The position numbers and the translations under genes were made by a program. Shown here one piece after another: positions 59,563 through 64,000 of a stretch of DNA of 64,000 nucleotides. The stretch is from an uncultured Dehalococcoidia bacterium (GTDB lineage: Bacteria > Chloroflexota > Dehalococcoidia > Lucifugimonadales > UBA3495). The stretch lies in contig CATQHB010000002.1 in assembly GCA_958295765.1 (NCBI GenBank), positions 334,424 through 398,423 on the forward strand, read 5' to 3'. Each line of letters starts with the position of its first letter. Position 1 is the first letter of the stretch. The notes under the pieces are model-generated. The model did no database searches. It saw only the letters and a list, made by a program, of their open reading frames with translations, and was not told the DNA's origin.

Positions 59563-59660
59563 CCGTCGTTCCGGCGAAAGCCGGAATCCAGAACGCCCGG
59601 TAGCAAGGCAATGCTTTGCCCGGAGGATTTCCTGGATTCCGGCTTTCGCCGGAACGACGG
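59563..59660 (+). repeat. Family A palindrome, copy 11
   Basis: A 98-base forward copy whose interior differs from the others (GTAGCAAGGCAATGCTTTGC). GGGCAAACGCATTATAAAT lies upstream, the same flank seen at the truncated binding-protein gene. Confidence 0.88.
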
Positions 59661-59826
59661 TTTCTTGCGCCCCTGCAATCACTTCAACTGCCTCTTTACC
59701 CCTTGAGCAATAAAACTCAATCCCCCGTTTAGTCCCCCTGTCTGCCGCCGGAAATTATTATATTTCTGATAAATCAACCAAAAGTTACTTTTTCTAAAAA
59801 TGGTCAAAAAATGGGTCTTGCATCCG

Positions 59827-59856
59827 TTGACAGCATCTTTGCGGGGTTGATAAGTT
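59827..59856 (+). promoter_or_regulatory. Probable promoter of the division genes
   Basis: TTGACA (59827-59832) and TAAGTT (59851-59856) are 18 bases apart, just below an AT-rich stretch (59750-59820) that could act as an upstream element. The 810-base gap 59485-60294 contains no other gene that I can support, leaving a leader of over 400 bases. Confidence 0.5.
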
Positions 59857-60294
59857 CAGCCCAGTGATAGTGGTGCGGGGTTTGTGGGTGGATCACAGCA
59901 CATCTCAGTAACACTCTACATTACCACCGTTCGGGGCGGCCTCGGCTCCCTGCATCGGTCTGTTTAAGGCTCTCCCGCAACTCCCCAGAGCTGGGGGAGA
60001 AGTCAATCAATCGTCGGTTCGGGGTACGGTTGGGTTGGATGGGGTAACCATTTCCCAGGTTGAACCGGATTCCCGCTGCCCTTTTCCCGGCTCTCCAGGT
60101 TTGTTCCCGGGCAGTGGAGCGTTGCCGTCAATTCCCTACCCGTATTGCCCCGGCAAATTGGACAGAGAACGAGGCGTTCCAACGGAAGATTTATGGTATC
60201 TCTTACGGCGACATTGGAAAGAGACGGCCGGCGCGGCGGGTTCCGGTGGGGTTCGGCCCCCCGGTTCGTCAACCCGGTTCCCGGACGGTCGATT

Positions 60295-61284
60295 ATGACC
60301 GGCCGGGGCGAAGGGGCGGAGACTCCCTTTCACCGTCCCGTGCTGCTGTCGGAGGTTATGGGTCAGTTGGGGGTGCGCCCGGGCGGGTTGTATGTGGATG
60401 GTACGGTGGGGGATGGAGGACACGCGTTGTCTTTCCTCCGGGCTTCCACCCCTCAGGGGAGTGTGTTGGGTATCGACCTGGACCCTCGTTCTTTAGTCCG
60501 GGCGGCGGAGCGTCTGGCGCCCTTTGGCAACCGCTTTATACCGGCGCCGGGCAGTTACGCCGATATGGGCGCCCTGGCCCGGAAGGCTTGGGGAGACGCG
60601 GCGCGGCCCGACGGCATCTTGCTGGACTTGGGGATTTCCTCCCGGCAGGTGGATGCCCCCGGATTCGGTTTCAGCTTTCAGCAGGATGAGCCGTTGGATA
60701 TGCGCTTTGACCCCAACGCGGACATTCCGACGGCGGCGGAGATTATCAATACCTGGCCGGAGGCGGACCTGGCCCGCATCCTGTGGGAATACGGCGAAGA
60801 ACCCCGGTCCCGGGCCATTGCCCGCGCGGTAGCCCGGCGGCGTCCTATCCATACCACAGGGGAACTGGCCGACCTGGTAGGGAGTAGCGGCGGGCGCCGG
60901 CCGGGGGGCCGGGCCGGCGGACGAACCGCCGGCCGCAGAATCAATCCGGCCACCCGCACCTTTCAGGCCCTGCGCATCGCCGTGAATGATGAGTTGACTA
61001 CCCTGACCGCCGGGCTGCACGCGGCCATTGACCTGGTGGCCCCGGCGGGACGGCTGGCCGTAATCAGCTACCACAGCCTGGAAGACCGGGTAGTCAAGAA
61101 CGTCCTGGCCCAGCAAGCGGCCCAGTGCCTTTGCCCGCCGGGACTGCCGGTATGCATCTGTCAGCACCGGCCCACCCTGAGCCTGGTCAACCGGCGGGTA
61201 ATCCGGCCGGAGGCCGCGGAAGTGGCGGCCAACCCGCGCAGTCGCAGCGCCCGGCTGAGGGTGGCCCAACGCCTTTCCGAGTAG
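60295..61284 (+). CDS. rsmH: 16S rRNA (cytosine1402-N4)-methyltransferase
   Basis: RsmH (MraW) methylates C1402 of 16S rRNA and usually opens the division and cell wall cluster. From the ATG at 60295 the protein has 329 residues. TPFHRPVLLSEVM is the typical opening, YVDGTVGDGGHALSFL is the AdoMet motif, ILLDLGISSRQVD follows, and the C-terminal ISYHSLEDRVVKN is diagnostic. The ATG at 60193 has a better ribosome site (CGGAAG) and would add 34 residues without homology. No mraZ precedes it. ftsA follows after 125 bases. Confidence 0.93.
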   Translation: MTGRGEGAETPFHRPVLLSEVMGQLGVRPGGLYVDGTVGDGGHALSFLRASTPQGSVLGIDLDPRSLVRAAERLAPFGNRFIPAPGSYADMGALARKAWGDAARPDGILLDLGISSRQVDAPGFGFSFQQDEPLDMRFDPNADIPTAAEIINTWPEADLARILWEYGEEPRSRAIARAVARRRPIHTTGELADLVGSSGGRRPGGRAGGRTAGRRINPATRTFQALRIAVNDELTTLTAGLHAAIDLVAPAGRLAVISYHSLEDRVVKNVLAQQAAQCLCPPGLPVCICQHRPTLSLVNRRVIRPEAAEVAANPRSRSARLRVAQRLSE

Positions 61285-61409
61285 GGGGCAGTCGGCGCTT
61301 TCGGAATCGCCGGCGTTGCAAGGAATCGCCGGGAGGCCGGCCAACTACTCTTACTCCGGGGCAACAAGAACCCCGGTCAAGCACTCTGGTTTTATAAGGA
61401 CGGAACAAC

Positions 61410-62654
61410 TTGGCAAAAGAAGTATTCTATACGGCCGTAGATATTGGCACCAGCAAGGTATGCACCATCGTGGCCCGGGTGGGCACTGAGGGGGAATTGA
61501 AGGTGCTGGGCACCGGCATTGCCCCTTCCCAGGGGGTGCAGAAGGGCTGCATCGAGAACATCGAAGAGGTCAAAGAAGCGGTTCGGGCGTCCATTGCTGA
61601 AGCCCAGCATTACGTGGGCAAGGGGACGAACCCCGGCGCCTACGTGGTGGTCAGCGGCGCCCATATCTCCAGCCTGAACGTCAAGGACGTGATGCAGCAC
61701 GGCGGCGACCCGGTGAGCGTTACCCCCCAGCAACTGCACCAACTCATCCGGTCATCCTCGCCCCAGTTGGACGAAACCCTGGAGTTGCTGCACGTCATCC
61801 CCATCGGCTACGCGGTGGACGGCCTGTCCGGGGTACGCAACCCGGCTGGCCTGCACGCCAACCAGGTGGAGATGGAAGCCCACATCGCCATGGGCGACGC
61901 CACCATCATCAAGAACACCGTCAAGGTGGTGGAGGCTAACCGGATTCCGGTGAACAGCCTGGTGGTGCAATCCCTGGCCTCGGCGGAGGCCACCCTGACC
62001 GCCGACGAGCGGGAGATGGGCGCCATTCTGGTGGACATTGGCAGCGGCACCACCGACATAACCGTCTTTCAGTACGGCAGCCCCTGGTTCTCATCGGTGC
62101 TGCCGGTGGGCGGCAGCCAGCTTACCCGGGACCTGGCGGTGGCCGAGCGGATTCCCTACCACCTGGCCGAGGAAATCAAGATTAAGTGGGGCAATGTCCT
62201 GCCCGAGTTAATCAGCCCGGAGGAAGAGGTGGTCATTCCCAGCGTCCAGGGGCAGCCCCAACAGGTGGTACAGCGGCAGATGCTGTGCGAACCGCTGGCC
62301 CTGCGGATGTATGAGATTCTGAAGCTGATAATCCTGCGCGTCACCCAGGCCGGGCTGACCCGGCTGCCCGACGGCGGCCTGATTTTCACCGGCGGCAGCG
62401 CCGACATGGCCGGGCTGCCGGAGTTGACGGAGAAGGTCCTGGGCGGGCCGGTGCGCATCGCCTATCCCGGAGGCGTGACCGGACTGCCTACCCAACTGCG
62501 CAGGCCCGGTTTCTCCGCCGGGGTGGGAACCCTGCTCTGGGGCATCAAGCACCAGGGCGAGCGGCGGTCTTATCGAGAACCGGAAGGGTCAACACGGGGG
62601 TACAAGTCTCTGCTCAGCAAGTTCAAGCGCACCCGGGAAAAGGTCGCCGGCTAG
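61410..62654 (+). CDS. ftsA: Cell division protein FtsA
   Basis: FtsA is the actin-like protein that links FtsZ filaments to the membrane. The 414-residue product begins with TTG, with AAGGA nine bases upstream. TAVDIGTSKVCTIVARVG is phosphate motif 1, VSGAHISSLNVKDVMQHGGD lies in the 1C subdomain, ILVDIGSGTTDITVF is phosphate motif 2, and LIFTGGSADMAGLPEL near residue 330 completes the nucleotide site. The C-terminus (SLLSKFKRTREKVAG) is basic and could be the membrane-binding helix. ftsZ follows after 167 bases. Confidence 0.94.
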   Translation: MAKEVFYTAVDIGTSKVCTIVARVGTEGELKVLGTGIAPSQGVQKGCIENIEEVKEAVRASIAEAQHYVGKGTNPGAYVVVSGAHISSLNVKDVMQHGGDPVSVTPQQLHQLIRSSSPQLDETLELLHVIPIGYAVDGLSGVRNPAGLHANQVEMEAHIAMGDATIIKNTVKVVEANRIPVNSLVVQSLASAEATLTADEREMGAILVDIGSGTTDITVFQYGSPWFSSVLPVGGSQLTRDLAVAERIPYHLAEEIKIKWGNVLPELISPEEEVVIPSVQGQPQQVVQRQMLCEPLALRMYEILKLIILRVTQAGLTRLPDGGLIFTGGSADMAGLPELTEKVLGGPVRIAYPGGVTGLPTQLRRPGFSAGVGTLLWGIKHQGERRSYREPEGSTRGYKSLLSKFKRTREKVAG

Positions 62655-62821
62655 GCGGCGGTTGAGCGGGGTTGAGCGTGAGGGAAGCGGTTCCAACCGG
62701 ACGGCGCCGGGATTTTCCCGGTAGATAAGTAGATAAGCGGAAGAACCGGCGCGGCGCCCGGGGCGGAAGGTGGACTAACTAGATAAATCTTGGTCATATT
62801 AGGTATCGGAGGAGTGTGATT

Positions 62822-63979
<1,158 letters not shown>

Positions 63980-64000
63980 CCACGGTGTCGGCGATAGCCC

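Noticed and set aside
59485..60294. mraZ gene before rsmH
   Set aside because: The small + strand frames here show no MraZ-like motif and are Gly/Pro/Arg-rich shadows.

Overview
The window is a GC-rich bacterial chromosome segment, most likely from a peptidoglycan-poor Chloroflexota of the Dehalococcoidia/SAR202 type. The taxon is inferred. It rests on lipoproteins with charged or Pro/Thr-rich linkers after the lipobox, a full late-cobalamin gene set, abundant intergenic palindromes, and a division cluster in which rsmH is followed directly by ftsA and ftsZ with no murein genes between. I found no tRNA, rRNA, CRISPR array, transposase or cobalamin riboswitch.

Layout. (1) 1-18.4 kb holds cobalamin late-pathway genes on the + strand: cobT (partial), cobS, cbiB, cobD, then cobC, cobQ, cobU, an orphan hicB-like gene, pduX and a tartrate/D-malate dehydrogenase-like gene. 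Together PduX, CobD and CbiB make and attach the aminopropanol arm, CobQ amidates the ring, and CobU, CobS, CobT and CobC build the nucleotide loop. The run is split at 4.3-12.4 kb by an envelope/redox island: two tandem arylsulfotransferase-like lipoproteins, each with a long poly-C tract in its coding strand, a sugar dehydrogenase-cytochrome c lipoprotein, and a membrane protein that shares the dehydrogenase's C-terminal module. (2) 18.5-20.5 kb is a lower-GC cassette with a beta-class DNA methyltransferase and two unknown genes. (3) 20.6-32.3 kb carries a DUF2182 membrane protein, an MFS transporter, a four-gene tandem array of small proteins with a 'WYER' C-terminal motif, an extradiol dioxygenase, an ATP-grasp/alpha-E pair, a double-ACT protein, a histidine decarboxylase-like enzyme, an LVIVD protein and two more WYER-motif genes. 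(4) 32.4-38.4 kb encodes peptide ABC transport: one intact and one 5'-truncated binding protein and two permeases, with no ATPase. (5) 38.9-47.4 kb has an aminotransferase, a 5'-3' exonuclease, a tandem pair of PD-(D/E)XK-like genes (the second frameshifted), a dihydropyrimidinase and an OLD-like ATPase/TOPRIM protein. (6) 47.4-59.5 kb has a third binding protein, ogt, a transglutaminase/DUF58/MoxR set and two thioredoxin-fold lipoproteins. (7) 59.8-64 kb has rsmH, ftsA and ftsZ.

Intergenic space is dominated by three dispersed palindromic repeat families, called A (about 98 bp), B (about 122 bp) and C (about 65-75 bp) here. Their copies sit at several duplication and truncation boundaries, so they look like the main drivers of local rearrangement.
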